NCBI GenBank assembly: GCA_902766215.1 | Contig: CACXCV010000080.1 | Span: 1 to 15,098 of the forward strand | Direction: 5' to 3' | Length of the DNA stretch: 15,098 nt | Origin: Oscillospiraceae bacterium | GTDB taxonomy: Bacteria > Bacillota > Clostridia > Oscillospirales > Oscillospiraceae | Part shown: positions 1 through 6,585 of the stretch, in pieces | How positions within the stretch are numbered: position 1 is the stretch's first letter | Layout of the letters: each line of letters opens with the position of its first letter | Translations under genes and position numbers: made by a program | The notes under the pieces: generated by a model | Seen by the model: only the letters and a program-made list of their open reading frames with translations | Databases searched by the model: none | Told to the model about the DNA's origin: nothing

Positions 1-1
1 A

Positions 2-166
2 GCAGAGCTGCCGCGTGAACTCACGCGGCGGCGACCCATAGTTTTGTTTTACGACAGGATGGTTTCGAACTGTCTATTCAATTCGCCTTGCGCCTATTGT
101 ACGCACTGCGGCGGCGGATGTCAAGCGGGAAGAAAAAAACGTGCATTATTGACAGAAAAGGCTTGA
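2..166 (+). CDS. Possible 3' end of an unrecognised Cys-rich protein (partial)
   Basis: One plus-strand frame is open from the left edge to a TGA at 164-166, giving 54 residues, while the other five frames close quickly. The end is cysteine-rich, with a cluster reading CAYCTHCGGGC, which could bind a metal or an Fe-S cluster. I do not recognise the family. Against it being real: codon use differs from the neighbours (CGG, CGA, ATA, AGG and CTA occur), a strong hairpin lies inside it (arms 7-17 and 22-32), and the minD promoter overlaps its stop. An open run of this length can arise by chance. Without the upstream sequence this stays weak. Confidence 0.25.
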   Translation, partial: AELPRELTRRRPIVLFYDRMVSNCLFNSPCAYCTHCGGGCQAGRKKRALLTEKA

Positions 167-190
167 AATCGGTAGCAGGATTGGTATAAT
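163..190 (+). promoter_or_regulatory. Sigma-A promoter of minD-mgsA
   Basis: TTGAAA (163-168), a 16-nt spacer, then a perfect TATAAT (185-190) preceded by TG at 182-183, an extended -10. Transcription would start near 197, giving a leader of about 57 nt before minD. A second -35-like TTGACA at 149-154 is too far upstream (30 nt) to pair with this -10. Confidence 0.75.
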
Positions 191-253
191 GTAAATACTC
201 TTACAATCGCCGATGTGCGGCTGCGAGAAAATGCAATGCACGGGAGGACGCCG

Positions 254-985
254 ATGGGACAGGTCTTGGTCGTGACCTCTGGCAAGGGCGGCACGGGGAA
301 AACCACGCTCTGCGCGGGTATTGCGTCTTCGCTGGCCAGGAGAGGGCAGCAGGTCCTGTGCATCGACGGGGACATTGGCCTGCGCAATCTGGACATTGCG
401 TTGGGCATGTCCGACACGGCCACGGTGTCGTTTATCGACGTCATAGAGGGGCGCTGTGCGCTGGAGGATGCGCCGCGGCACCGCGCGATGACGGGGCTGG
501 TGCTGCTGACGGCGCCGGTTTCGGCCGGCGATGCAGCCTGCGAGGGCTTTGACCGGATGCTGCGCCAAGCCAGACTCCAGTTCGACTGGGTGCTGATCGA
601 CGCACCTGCCGGCATCGGCAGCGGCTTCGAACTGGCCACGGCCTTTGCCGACCGGGCGCTGGTGGTCTCGGGGGCCGACCCGGCCAGCCTGCGCGACGCA
701 GGCCGCGCGGCGCAGCTGCTGCGGCCCACGGTGCAGCAGATCCACCTGGTGGTCAACCGCATTTCCCGCCGGCTATTCCGGCAGATCGGCGCCACGGTGG
801 ACGACATGATGGATCAGATCGGCCTGCCGCTGCTGGGCCTGGTGCCCGAGGACCCCAACGTGGTGCTCGCTGCCGTGAGCGGCGTGCCGCTGGTGCAGTA
901 CACGGCCCGGGGGGCCGCAGTGGCGGTGGATCATATCGCCCGCCGATTGATGGATGAAAAGGTTGCGTTGATGCGGATTCGCTGA
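254..985 (+). CDS. minD: Septum site-determining ATPase MinD (short)
   Basis: ParA/MinD-type ATPase that positions the division septum at the membrane. The deviant Walker A GKGGTGKTT lies at residues 10-18 (signature Lys11, catalytic Lys16), followed by a switch I region with DGDIGLRNLD and a switch II region with DAPAGIG. The ATG at 254 is chosen because GGGAGG (242-247) sits 6 nt upstream and the protein then begins directly with the ATPase strand; the earlier in-frame ATG at 215 has no such site. The protein is 243 aa, about 25 shorter than B. subtilis or E. coli MinD, and the end (RRLMDEKVALMRIR) lacks the usual Phe/Lys-rich membrane-targeting helix. mgsA follows after 35 nt, probably in one operon. 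minC and minE are not adjacent. A general MinD/FlhG-like ATPase is the alternative, but the mgsA linkage favours MinD. Confidence 0.85.
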   Translation: MGQVLVVTSGKGGTGKTTLCAGIASSLARRGQQVLCIDGDIGLRNLDIALGMSDTATVSFIDVIEGRCALEDAPRHRAMTGLVLLTAPVSAGDAACEGFDRMLRQARLQFDWVLIDAPAGIGSGFELATAFADRALVVSGADPASLRDAGRAAQLLRPTVQQIHLVVNRISRRLFRQIGATVDDMMDQIGLPLLGLVPEDPNVVLAAVSGVPLVQYTARGAAVAVDHIARRLMDEKVALMRIR

Positions 986-1020
986 CACGCCATACAACAA
1001 TAAAACAGAAAGGATGCTGG

Positions 1021-1437
1021 GTGCGCATGCATATCACGCTGATGGCCCACGACAAAAAGAAGGAACTGATGGTGCAGTTCTGTATTGCCTACAAGGGCAT
1101 TCTGGAAAAGCATACGGTCAGCGCGACCGCAGCAACCGGCCGGCTGGTGGCCGATGCGACGGGCCTGCCGGTCAACCTGTTTCTGGGGCGGTCGCAGGGC
1201 GGCATCCAGCAGGTGGGCGCGCGCATCGCCTATAACGAGGTGGACCTGGTGCTGTTCTTTACCGACCCCAACTCGTCGGAGCTGTGGCAGGATCAGGCGC
1301 TGGTCGAGATTCTGCACCTGTGCGACGCACACAACGTGCCCTGCGCCACCAACCTGGCCTCGGCCGAGATGATGGTGCTGGGTCTGGCCCGGGGCGACCT
1401 CGACTGGCGCGAGAACACCCACCGCGGCCGGTTCTGA
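1021..1437 (+). CDS. mgsA: Methylglyoxal synthase-family protein with altered active site
   Basis: MGS-fold protein of 138 aa. The family converts dihydroxyacetone phosphate to methylglyoxal plus phosphate in the cytosol. The N-terminus (MAHDKKKELM), the GG-QQ loop (60-64), the FFTDP strand (79-83) and ATN (109-111) place it clearly in the family. Aligned with E. coli MgsA from memory (offset 9), His19, Asp20, Lys23 and Asp91 are kept. The catalytic base Asp71 is Ile62, Ser65-Gly66 become Gly-Arg, Thr47 becomes Ala38, and no His or Asp occupies the His98 and Asp101 columns (Asp91 here lies close by). Activity is therefore doubtful. The GTG at 1021 is preferred because AGAAAGGA (1007-1014) is 6 nt upstream; an ATG at 1027 is the alternative. 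It lies downstream of minD, as in clostridial min-rodA-mgsA clusters. Confidence 0.85.
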   Translation: MRMHITLMAHDKKKELMVQFCIAYKGILEKHTVSATAATGRLVADATGLPVNLFLGRSQGGIQQVGARIAYNEVDLVLFFTDPNSSELWQDQALVEILHLCDAHNVPCATNLASAEMMVLGLARGDLDWRENTHRGRF

Positions 1438-1440
1438 GGA

Positions 1441-1469
1441 TTGACAAACCGCCCGGCGCGGGATATAAT
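1441..1469 (+). promoter_or_regulatory. Consensus sigma-A promoter of the hisS-aspS operon
   Basis: A perfect TTGACA (1441-1446), 17-nt spacer and perfect TATAAT (1464-1469), beginning 3 nt after the mgsA stop. Transcription would start near 1476, at the 5' edge of the T-box leader. Such a strong promoter fits an operon whose control is by attenuation downstream. Confidence 0.9.
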
Positions 1470-1475
1470 ATCCAC

Positions 1476-1730
1476 GATTTTTGCTGCAAGGAAGCGAAAG
1501 CAGTACCCGGCACAGCGCGCCGCAGAGAGGGATGCCCCCGGCTGAAAGCATCCTGCGTGGAGCCGGCGAAGGACATTCGCAGAGCAGGCGTATAAGCACG
1601 CGGCAGACGCGTGCGAAGGCGCGGCGTGACCTGCCTTACCGGGTCGATGAGGGGGGCATATGCCTCCGAATTTGGGTGGTACCACGAAGCATTGCGCTCT
1701 CGTCCCAAAGGGGCGGGGGCGTGTTTTTTC
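1476..1730 (+). promoter_or_regulatory. T-box riboswitch, Asp specifier, controlling hisS-aspS
   Basis: tRNA-sensing leader RNA. The T-box core TGGGTGGTACCACG is at 1673-1686. Stem I is readable: a distal helix (CGCAG/GGATGC at about 1521-1535 with GCATCC/TGCG at 1548-1557) holding the AGAGAGG bulge and the GGCTGAAAG apical loop; a middle helix CCGGC/GCCGG; a specifier loop with AGTA (1502-1505) opposite GAA (1568-1570); and a lower helix GCGAA (1494-1498)/TTCGC (1576-1580). By comparison with the B. subtilis glyQS leader, the specifier is the triplet just before the A that precedes the lower helix: GAC (1572-1574), an Asp codon. Uncharged tRNA-Asp should stabilise the antiterminator and allow read-through into hisS and aspS. 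A His codon CAT (1574-1576) overlaps it by one base. Confidence 0.92.
1694..1729 (+). terminator. T-box intrinsic terminator
   Basis: A 13-bp stem rich in G.U pairs (1694-1706 with 1710-1722) closed by an AAA loop and followed by TTTTTT (1724-1729). The 5' arm contains the CGTCCC segment that would alternatively pair with the GGG of the T-box to form the antiterminator. Confidence 0.9.
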
Positions 1731-1759
1731 TATCAAGAGCAACGATACAGGGAGGCACT

Positions 1760-3121
1760 ATGGAAACAATCAAACCACGGACCCTATCCGGCTTTATGGA
1801 GCTGCTGCCCGCACCGCAGCAGCAGATGGAGCGCATGATGCAGATTCTGCGCCAGACCTATGCGCTCTATGGCTTTACGCCGCTGGACACCCCGGCCATC
1901 GAGGCGGCGGAGGTGCTGCTGGCCAAGGGCGGCGGCGAGACCGAAAAGCAGATCTACCGCTTCAGCAAGGGCGACGCCGATCTGGCGCTGCGCTTTGACC
2001 TGACGGTGCCGCTGGCCAAATATGTGGCCCTGCACTATGGCGAGCTGACCTTTCCCTTCCGCCGCTATCAGATCGGCAAGGTCTACCGCGGCGAGCGCGC
2101 CCAGCGGGGCCGCTTCCGCGAGTTCTATCAGGCGGACATCGACATCATCGGCGACGGGCAGCTGGACATCCTCAACGAGGCGGAAATCCCCTCCATCATC
2201 TATCAGACCTTCACCCGCATGGGCCTGCACCGCTTCCAGATCCGCGTGAACAACCGCAAGATTCTCAACGGCTTTTATGCTATGCTGGGCCTGGAGGAGC
2301 AGTCCGGCGAGATTATGCGCACGGTGGACAAGCTGGACAAAATCGGCGCGGACAAGGTGCGCGCCATTCTGGCGGACGACGCCGGCCTGACCGAACAGCA
2401 GGCGGACGAGGTGCTGCGCTTTATCTCCATCACCGGCAGCAACAGCCAGGTACTGGAGGCACTGGCGGGCTATGCCGGGCAGAACGAAACCTTTGACGCC
2501 GGCGTGGCCGAGCTGCGCGCCGTGGCCGATTCGCTGGCCGCTTTCGGCGTGCCGGAGAGCCACTTCCGCGTGGACCTGACCATTGCCCGCGGCCTGGATT
2601 ATTACACCGGCACCGTGTACGAGACGGTGATGCTTGACCACCCGGAGATTGGCTCAATCTGCTCCGGCGGCCGCTATGACAACCTGGCGGGGTATTACAC
2701 CGACAAAAAGCTGCCGGGCGTGGGCATCTCCATCGGCCTGACCCGCCTGTTCTATGTGCTGGGCGAGCAGGGCTATCTGAACCCGGCGCTGAACACCGCC
2801 CCGGCGGACGTGCTGATTCTGCCGATGACCGAGTCGCTGGCCCCGGCCATCAGTCTGGCCACCGCTCTGCGGGCTGAGGGCATCCGCACCCAGCTCTACA
2901 GCGAAAAGAAAAAGTTCAAGGCCAAGCTGAGCTATGCCGACAAGCTTGGCATCCCCTATGCCGTCTTCCTGGGCGAGGACGAGATTGCTGCCGGTCGGGT
3001 GACAGTCAAGGACCTGCGCAGCGGCGAACAGACCACAACCACCCCCGCAGCCGCGGCAGAGATCATCCGCGTCGGCCTGAACGAGTCCGGCAGCGTGATT
3101 GTCGAGCCGCAGGCGCGGTGA
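1760..3121 (+). CDS. hisS: Histidyl-tRNA synthetase
   Basis: Class II synthetase that charges tRNA-His; cytosolic dimer of 453 aa, usual for bacteria. Visible: an N-terminal segment typical of HisRS, motif 2 around residues 100-129 (FRRYQIGKVYRGERAQ and GRFREFYQADIDIIG), the histidine-binding RGLDYYTG (277-284), GGRYD (303-307), motif 3 GVGISIGLTRL (320-330), then the C-terminal anticodon-binding domain. The open frame extends upstream to 1481 through the riboswitch, but the ATG at 1760 has GGGAGG at 1750-1755 and gives a normal N-terminus after the terminator. aspS follows with a 22-nt gap, so both are under the T-box. Confidence 0.97.
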   Translation: METIKPRTLSGFMELLPAPQQQMERMMQILRQTYALYGFTPLDTPAIEAAEVLLAKGGGETEKQIYRFSKGDADLALRFDLTVPLAKYVALHYGELTFPFRRYQIGKVYRGERAQRGRFREFYQADIDIIGDGQLDILNEAEIPSIIYQTFTRMGLHRFQIRVNNRKILNGFYAMLGLEEQSGEIMRTVDKLDKIGADKVRAILADDAGLTEQQADEVLRFISITGSNSQVLEALAGYAGQNETFDAGVAELRAVADSLAAFGVPESHFRVDLTIARGLDYYTGTVYETVMLDHPEIGSICSGGRYDNLAGYYTDKKLPGVGISIGLTRLFYVLGEQGYLNPALNTAPADVLILPMTESLAPAISLATALRAEGIRTQLYSEKKKFKAKLSYADKLGIPYAVFLGEDEIAAGRVTVKDLRSGEQTTTTPAAAAEIIRVGLNESGSVIVEPQAR

Positions 3122-3143
3122 ATATCAAACGGAGATGATTTCG

Positions 3144-4940
3144 ATGAGCAACATGAAAACCGCATACCGCACCCACAACTGCGGCCAGCTGCGCCTGGAG
3201 CACGCGGGTCAGACCGTCAAGCTGGCGGGCTTCCTTGAGAACCTGCGCGAGGTTGGCTCCAGCCTGGCCTTTGCCGTGCTGCGCGACTTTTACGGCACCA
3301 CGCAGCTGGTGCTGGACAATGAGGCGCTGATCGCCCAGATCAAGGCTCTGAACAAGGAGTCCACCATCAGCGTGGAGGGCGTGGTGCGCGAGCGCGACGC
3401 CAAAAATCCCAAGCAGGCCACCGGCGAGATCGAGGTGGTCCCCACCAGAATTGAGCTGCTGGGCCGCTGCCGCTACAACGAGCTGCCCTTCCAGATTAAC
3501 CGCAGCCGCGAGGCGGACGAGTCGGTGCGCCTGAAGTACCGCTATCTGGACCTGCGCAACCCCGAGCTGAAGAACAACATCATCCTGCGCTCCAACGTGG
3601 TGGCCGCCCTGCGCAAGGCCATGATCGAGCATGGCTTCATGGAGATCACTACGCCGATCCTGACGGCCTCCTCGCCCGAGGGCGCGCGCGACTATCTGGT
3701 GCCCTCGCGCAAGCACCCCGGCAAGTTCTATGCCCTGCCGCAGGCGCCCCAGCAGTTCAAGCAGCTGCTGATGGCCTCCGGCTTTGACAAGTATTTTCAG
3801 ATTGCGCCCTGCTTCCGCGACGAGGACGCCCGCGGCGACCGCTCTCCCGGCGAATTTTATCAGCTGGACATGGAGATGGCCTTTGCCGATCAGGAAGACG
3901 TGTTTGCCGTGCTGGAGGATGTGCTGCCGCCGGTGTTTGCCAAATACGGCAAATACAGCGTGGCTTCGTCCGCGCCCTTTGTCCGCATTCCGTATCTGGA
4001 GGCCATGGAGACCTATGGCTCGGACAAGCCCGACCTGCGCATTGACCTGACGGTGCAGGACGCCACGGCGCTGCTGGGCGGCTGCGGCTTCGGCCCCTTT
4101 GAGGGCAGCACCGTCAAGGCGGTGGTCGTCACCGGCTTTGAGGGCACGCGCAAGCAGATCGACGCCCTCTGCGCCGAGGTGGAGGTGCAGGCCGGCAACA
4201 AGGCATACTGGTTCCGCTATGACGAAAACGGCGAGCTGGTGGGCGGCATCGCCAAGTTTGTCCAGCCGATCAAGGAGCAGGTGGTGGCCGCACTGGGCCT
4301 GGAGAAGGGCTGCTTTGTGGGCCTGACAGCCGGGGCCAGGCTGGCGGCGCAGAAGACTGCCGGCGTGCTGCGCAACAAGCTGGGCGCGTTCTGCCCGCAG
4401 CACATGAAGGCCGAGCAGTATGCGTTCTGCTGGATTGTGGACTTCCCCATGTACGAAATCGGCGAGGAATCCGGCGAGCTGGAGTTCTGCCACAACCCGT
4501 TCTCCATGCCCAACGGCGGGCTGGAGGTGCTGCAGAAGGCGGCAGCCGGCGAAATCGATCCGCTGACCATCACGGCCTGGCAGTATGACCTGGTGTGCAA
4601 CGGCGTGGAGCTGTCCTCCGGCGCGGTGCGCAACCACGACCCGGAGATCATGCTGGAGGCCTTCCAGCTGGTGCGTCTGGGCGAGGACGACGTGAAGGCC
4701 AAGTTCCCGGCCATGTACAACGCCTTTACCTATGGCGCGCCCCCCCATGCAGGCATTGCCCCGGGTGTGGACCGCATGGTGATGCTGTTGGCGGGCGAGG
4801 ACTCGATCCGCGAGATTATCCCGTTCCCCATGAACAAAAATGCCCAGGACCTGATGATGGGCGCCCCCGGCGTGGTGGAGCAGAAGCAGCTGGACGAGCT
4901 GCACATTGCCGTCACCCAGACCGAGGAAGAGGACGAATAA
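3144..4940 (+). CDS. aspS: Aspartyl-tRNA synthetase
   Basis: Class II synthetase that charges tRNA-Asp, 598 aa, bacterial form: OB-fold anticodon domain (about 1-115), catalytic core with YRYLDLR (132-138), SPEGARDYLVPSR (177-189), FRDED (224-228), a GAD insertion, and motif 3 GVDRMVML near the end. The ATG at 3144 is chosen because GGAG (3131-3134) is 9 nt upstream; the frame is open into hisS. Motif 2 reads RGDRSPGEFYQLD instead of the RADRQPEFTQ common in Firmicutes and E. coli, and the end has FPMNKNAQDLMM instead of an FPKT form. These resemble the alphaproteobacterial type from memory, so this lineage may carry a transferred or divergent AspRS. Whether it also charges tRNA-Asn cannot be told here. 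It is second in the T-box operon and ends in a strong hairpin. Confidence 0.97.
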   Translation: MSNMKTAYRTHNCGQLRLEHAGQTVKLAGFLENLREVGSSLAFAVLRDFYGTTQLVLDNEALIAQIKALNKESTISVEGVVRERDAKNPKQATGEIEVVPTRIELLGRCRYNELPFQINRSREADESVRLKYRYLDLRNPELKNNIILRSNVVAALRKAMIEHGFMEITTPILTASSPEGARDYLVPSRKHPGKFYALPQAPQQFKQLLMASGFDKYFQIAPCFRDEDARGDRSPGEFYQLDMEMAFADQEDVFAVLEDVLPPVFAKYGKYSVASSAPFVRIPYLEAMETYGSDKPDLRIDLTVQDATALLGGCGFGPFEGSTVKAVVVTGFEGTRKQIDALCAEVEVQAGNKAYWFRYDENGELVGGIAKFVQPIKEQVVAALGLEKGCFVGLTAGARLAAQKTAGVLRNKLGAFCPQHMKAEQYAFCWIVDFPMYEIGEESGELEFCHNPFSMPNGGLEVLQKAAAGEIDPLTITAWQYDLVCNGVELSSGAVRNHDPEIMLEAFQLVRLGEDDVKAKFPAMYNAFTYGAPPHAGIAPGVDRMVMLLAGEDSIREIIPFPMNKNAQDLMMGAPGVVEQKQLDELHIAVTQTEEEDE

Positions 4941-4946
4941 AATCAA

Positions 4947-4975
4947 CCGGCCCGGAGCAATGCGCTCCGGGCCGG
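4947..4975. terminator. Hairpin between convergent aspS and TRIC genes
   Basis: A perfect 12-bp GC-rich stem (4947-4958 with 4964-4975) and a 5-nt loop. On the minus strand it is followed by a T-rich stretch (TTGATTTTATTC); on the plus strand by only a weak T tract. It probably ends transcripts from both sides. Confidence 0.8.
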
Positions 4976-5004
4976 TGCTGTATTGAGAGAAGGGGAGCGG
5001 GCGC

Positions 5005-5643
5005 TCAGGACGCCCCGTCGTTGGCGTGGGGCAGGTTCCAGCGGAACCGGGCGGACAGCACGCGGATCAGGCAGATGAGCAGCATGGAGGCCACAGTGGC
5101 AATGTGCATCCCTGCCAGCTGGTGCAGCAGCAGGTACAGCACCGCACCCGCCAGCGAGGCGGTGGCATATACGTGCTTGCGGAAGATATAGGGCATGTCG
5201 CCGGCCAGCAGGTCGCGCAGCACGCCGCCGCCGGTGCCGGTGAGCACCCCCTCGCACAGCAGCAGCAGCCAGCCGAACCGGCTGTTGACCTGCAGCGCCG
5301 CCTGAATGCCCACTACGGTGAAGGCGGCCAGACCCAGCGTGTCCATGGTGAACAGCACCCGGTCGAACCCGGCCTGCCGCCGCTGCAGCGGCTTGCGGAT
5401 GAAGGGGAGGAAGAAAACTGCCGCCGACAGGCAGGCAACCACCAGATACAGCGGGTTTTGAAAGCACTGGGGCGGGGTCGAGCCAATCATCAGGTCGCGG
5501 ATGATGCCGCCGCCCACGGCGGTGATGATGCCGAGTATGCACACGCCGAAGATGTCCATCCGCTTGCTGATGGCGGTGGCCGCCCCGCTGACGGAAAAGG
5601 CCACGGTGCCGATCAGCTCGACCAGAGTCAGGAACCAGTCCAA
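5005..5643 (-). CDS. TRIC/UPF0126 family membrane protein
   Basis: Integral membrane protein of 212 aa from the YvgT/YicG (UPF0126) family, related to trimeric intracellular cation channels. Two homologous halves each carry the family signature: GGGIIRD at residues 44-50 and GGGVLRD at 138-144, within about seven hydrophobic segments. Transport of K+ or another small solute is inferred from the family only. Translation starts at TTG (5643-5641): AGGAGG at 5658-5653 lies 9 nt upstream and no ATG fits the family N-terminus. The gene begins 16 nt after the SDR gene stop, so the two are probably co-transcribed. Confidence 0.88.
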   Translation of the reverse strand: MDWFLTLVELIGTVAFSVSGAATAISKRMDIFGVCILGIITAVGGGIIRDLMIGSTPPQCFQNPLYLVVACLSAAVFFLPFIRKPLQRRQAGFDRVLFTMDTLGLAAFTVVGIQAALQVNSRFGWLLLLCEGVLTGTGGGVLRDLLAGDMPYIFRKHVYATASLAGAVLYLLLHQLAGMHIATVASMLLICLIRVLSARFRWNLPHANDGAS

Positions 5644-5659
5644 GGGAAAGAACCTCCTG

Positions 5660-6430
5660 TTATTTCAGCTTCTGCTGGGCCTGCCAGATGGACAGCACCC
5701 AGCGCATGGGCAAAAACTTGACCAGCAGCGCCTGCGCACGGGCCACAAAGCCATAGAACGACACGTCCTTTTTCCCCCGGGCGCTGTCGCGCAGGGCGCG
5801 GCGGGCAATGTCGGCCGGGTCGTACATGGCGGCATAGTATTTGACCACCGGCTCGGCCCCGCGCTTGACGGCCCGGTCGAAAAACGCAGTTTTCGTCCAG
5901 AAGGGGCACACAGCCAGCACATGGATGCCGCGGCTGCGCAGCTCGCGGTTGAGTGAGCGGGAGAACGACAGCACAAAGGCCTTGCTGGCGGCATAGGTGT
6001 TGACCCAGGGCACTGGCTGCAGCGCGGCGACCGAGGCGATGTTGATGATCCGTGCGCCGGCGGTCATATATTCCAGCGTGATCAGATCGACGCTGACCGT
6101 GGCGCGGATGTTGAGATCGACCATGCCCAGGTTTTCCTCCAGCCCCAGGCTGGTGGTGGAGGCAAACTTGCCATAGCCGGCGCAGTGAATCAGCCGGCGG
6201 ACGTTGGGCTTCTGCTCCGCCAGGGCTGCGCCATAGGCCGCGCAGCCTGCCTCGGTGGACAGGTCCAGCGGCAGCGCCCGCACGGGTACGGCGGTCAGCT
6301 CCTGCAGGGCCAGCAGAGCGGATTCGTGCCGGGCGATGACCCAGAACTCGTCAAACGATTCGCCGGCCAATTGGCGGAAAAACTCGCGGCCAATGCCGGA
6401 GCTGGCGCCGGTGATGATGCAGATCTCCAT
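5660..6430 (-). CDS. Short-chain dehydrogenase/reductase, classical SDR
   Basis: NAD(P)-dependent oxidoreductase of 256 aa, cytosolic. The Rossmann signature TGASSGIG is at residues 7-14, CAG at 83-85 replaces the usual NAG, Asn107, Ser133, Tyr146 and Lys150 form the catalytic set (Tyr-x3-Lys). Length is normal for classical SDRs. The substrate cannot be predicted; the C-terminal tail (LVKFLPMRWVLSIWQAQQ) is hydrophobic and may touch a membrane, as in some acyl-chain or steroid SDRs. The ATG at 6430 has GGAG about 8 nt upstream. It is the first gene of a two-gene unit with the TRIC protein and diverges from the HAD gene. Confidence 0.88.
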   Translation of the reverse strand: MEICIITGASSGIGREFFRQLAGESFDEFWVIARHESALLALQELTAVPVRALPLDLSTEAGCAAYGAALAEQKPNVRRLIHCAGYGKFASTTSLGLEENLGMVDLNIRATVSVDLITLEYMTAGARIINIASVAALQPVPWVNTYAASKAFVLSFSRSLNRELRSRGIHVLAVCPFWTKTAFFDRAVKRGAEPVVKYYAAMYDPADIARRALRDSARGKKDVSFYGFVARAQALLVKFLPMRWVLSIWQAQQKLK

Positions 6431-6465
6431 GTACAGCGCTCCATTCTATGCAGATATTTGCCCCC

Positions 6466-6494
6466 ATGATAGCACAGCCAGCACGGGAGAGCAA
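6466..6494 (-). promoter_or_regulatory. Promoter of the SDR-TRIC unit
   Basis: Reading the minus strand: TTGCTC (6494-6489), 17-nt spacer, TATCAT (6471-6466) with an upstream TG two bases before it (extended -10). The leader to the SDR start would be about 30 nt. Its -10 region is a mirror copy of the one on the divergent HAD promoter. Confidence 0.6.
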
Positions 6495-6549
6495 GGTGGA
6501 AAACCATAACATGGGACAGGGATTGACATCTGGCGCGGGCTGTGCTATC
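6468..6549. repeat. 12-bp inverted repeat over two divergent -10 regions
   Basis: GATAGCACAGCC at 6468-6479 and its exact reverse complement GGCTGTGCTATC at 6538-6549 are separated by 58 bp. Each copy overlaps the -10 box of one of the two divergent promoters, so both promoters share the same sequence GGCTGTGCTATC at the same place. It could be a shared operator or a recent inverted duplication. Confidence 0.7.
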
Positions 6550-6551
6550 GT
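6523..6551 (+). promoter_or_regulatory. Promoter of the HAD hydrolase gene
   Basis: A perfect TTGACA (6523-6528), 17-nt spacer, TATCGT (6546-6551) with TG two bases upstream of the -10. The leader to the ATG is about 28 nt and contains the ribosome binding site AAGGGG (6570-6575). Confidence 0.65.
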
Positions 6552-6585
6552 TCGGGGGAACAAGACGAGAAGGGGAACAGTTGTC

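Noticed and set aside
7..32. Strong hairpin read as a terminator or the end of an RNA gene
   Set aside because: The T-rich stretch begins 8 nt after the stem, too far for an intrinsic terminator, and no known RNA family was recognised.
61..70. GGTTTCGAAC resembling a tRNA T-loop
   Set aside because: No acceptor, D or anticodon arms can be drawn around it.
149..154. TTGACA as the -35 of minD
   Set aside because: It is 30 nt from the TATAAT; TTGAAA at 163-168 has the proper 16-nt spacing.
3063..4946. 627-aa open frame antisense to aspS
   Set aside because: It lies opposite a clear AspRS gene; long antisense frames are expected from GC-rich third positions, and the translation resembles no protein I know.
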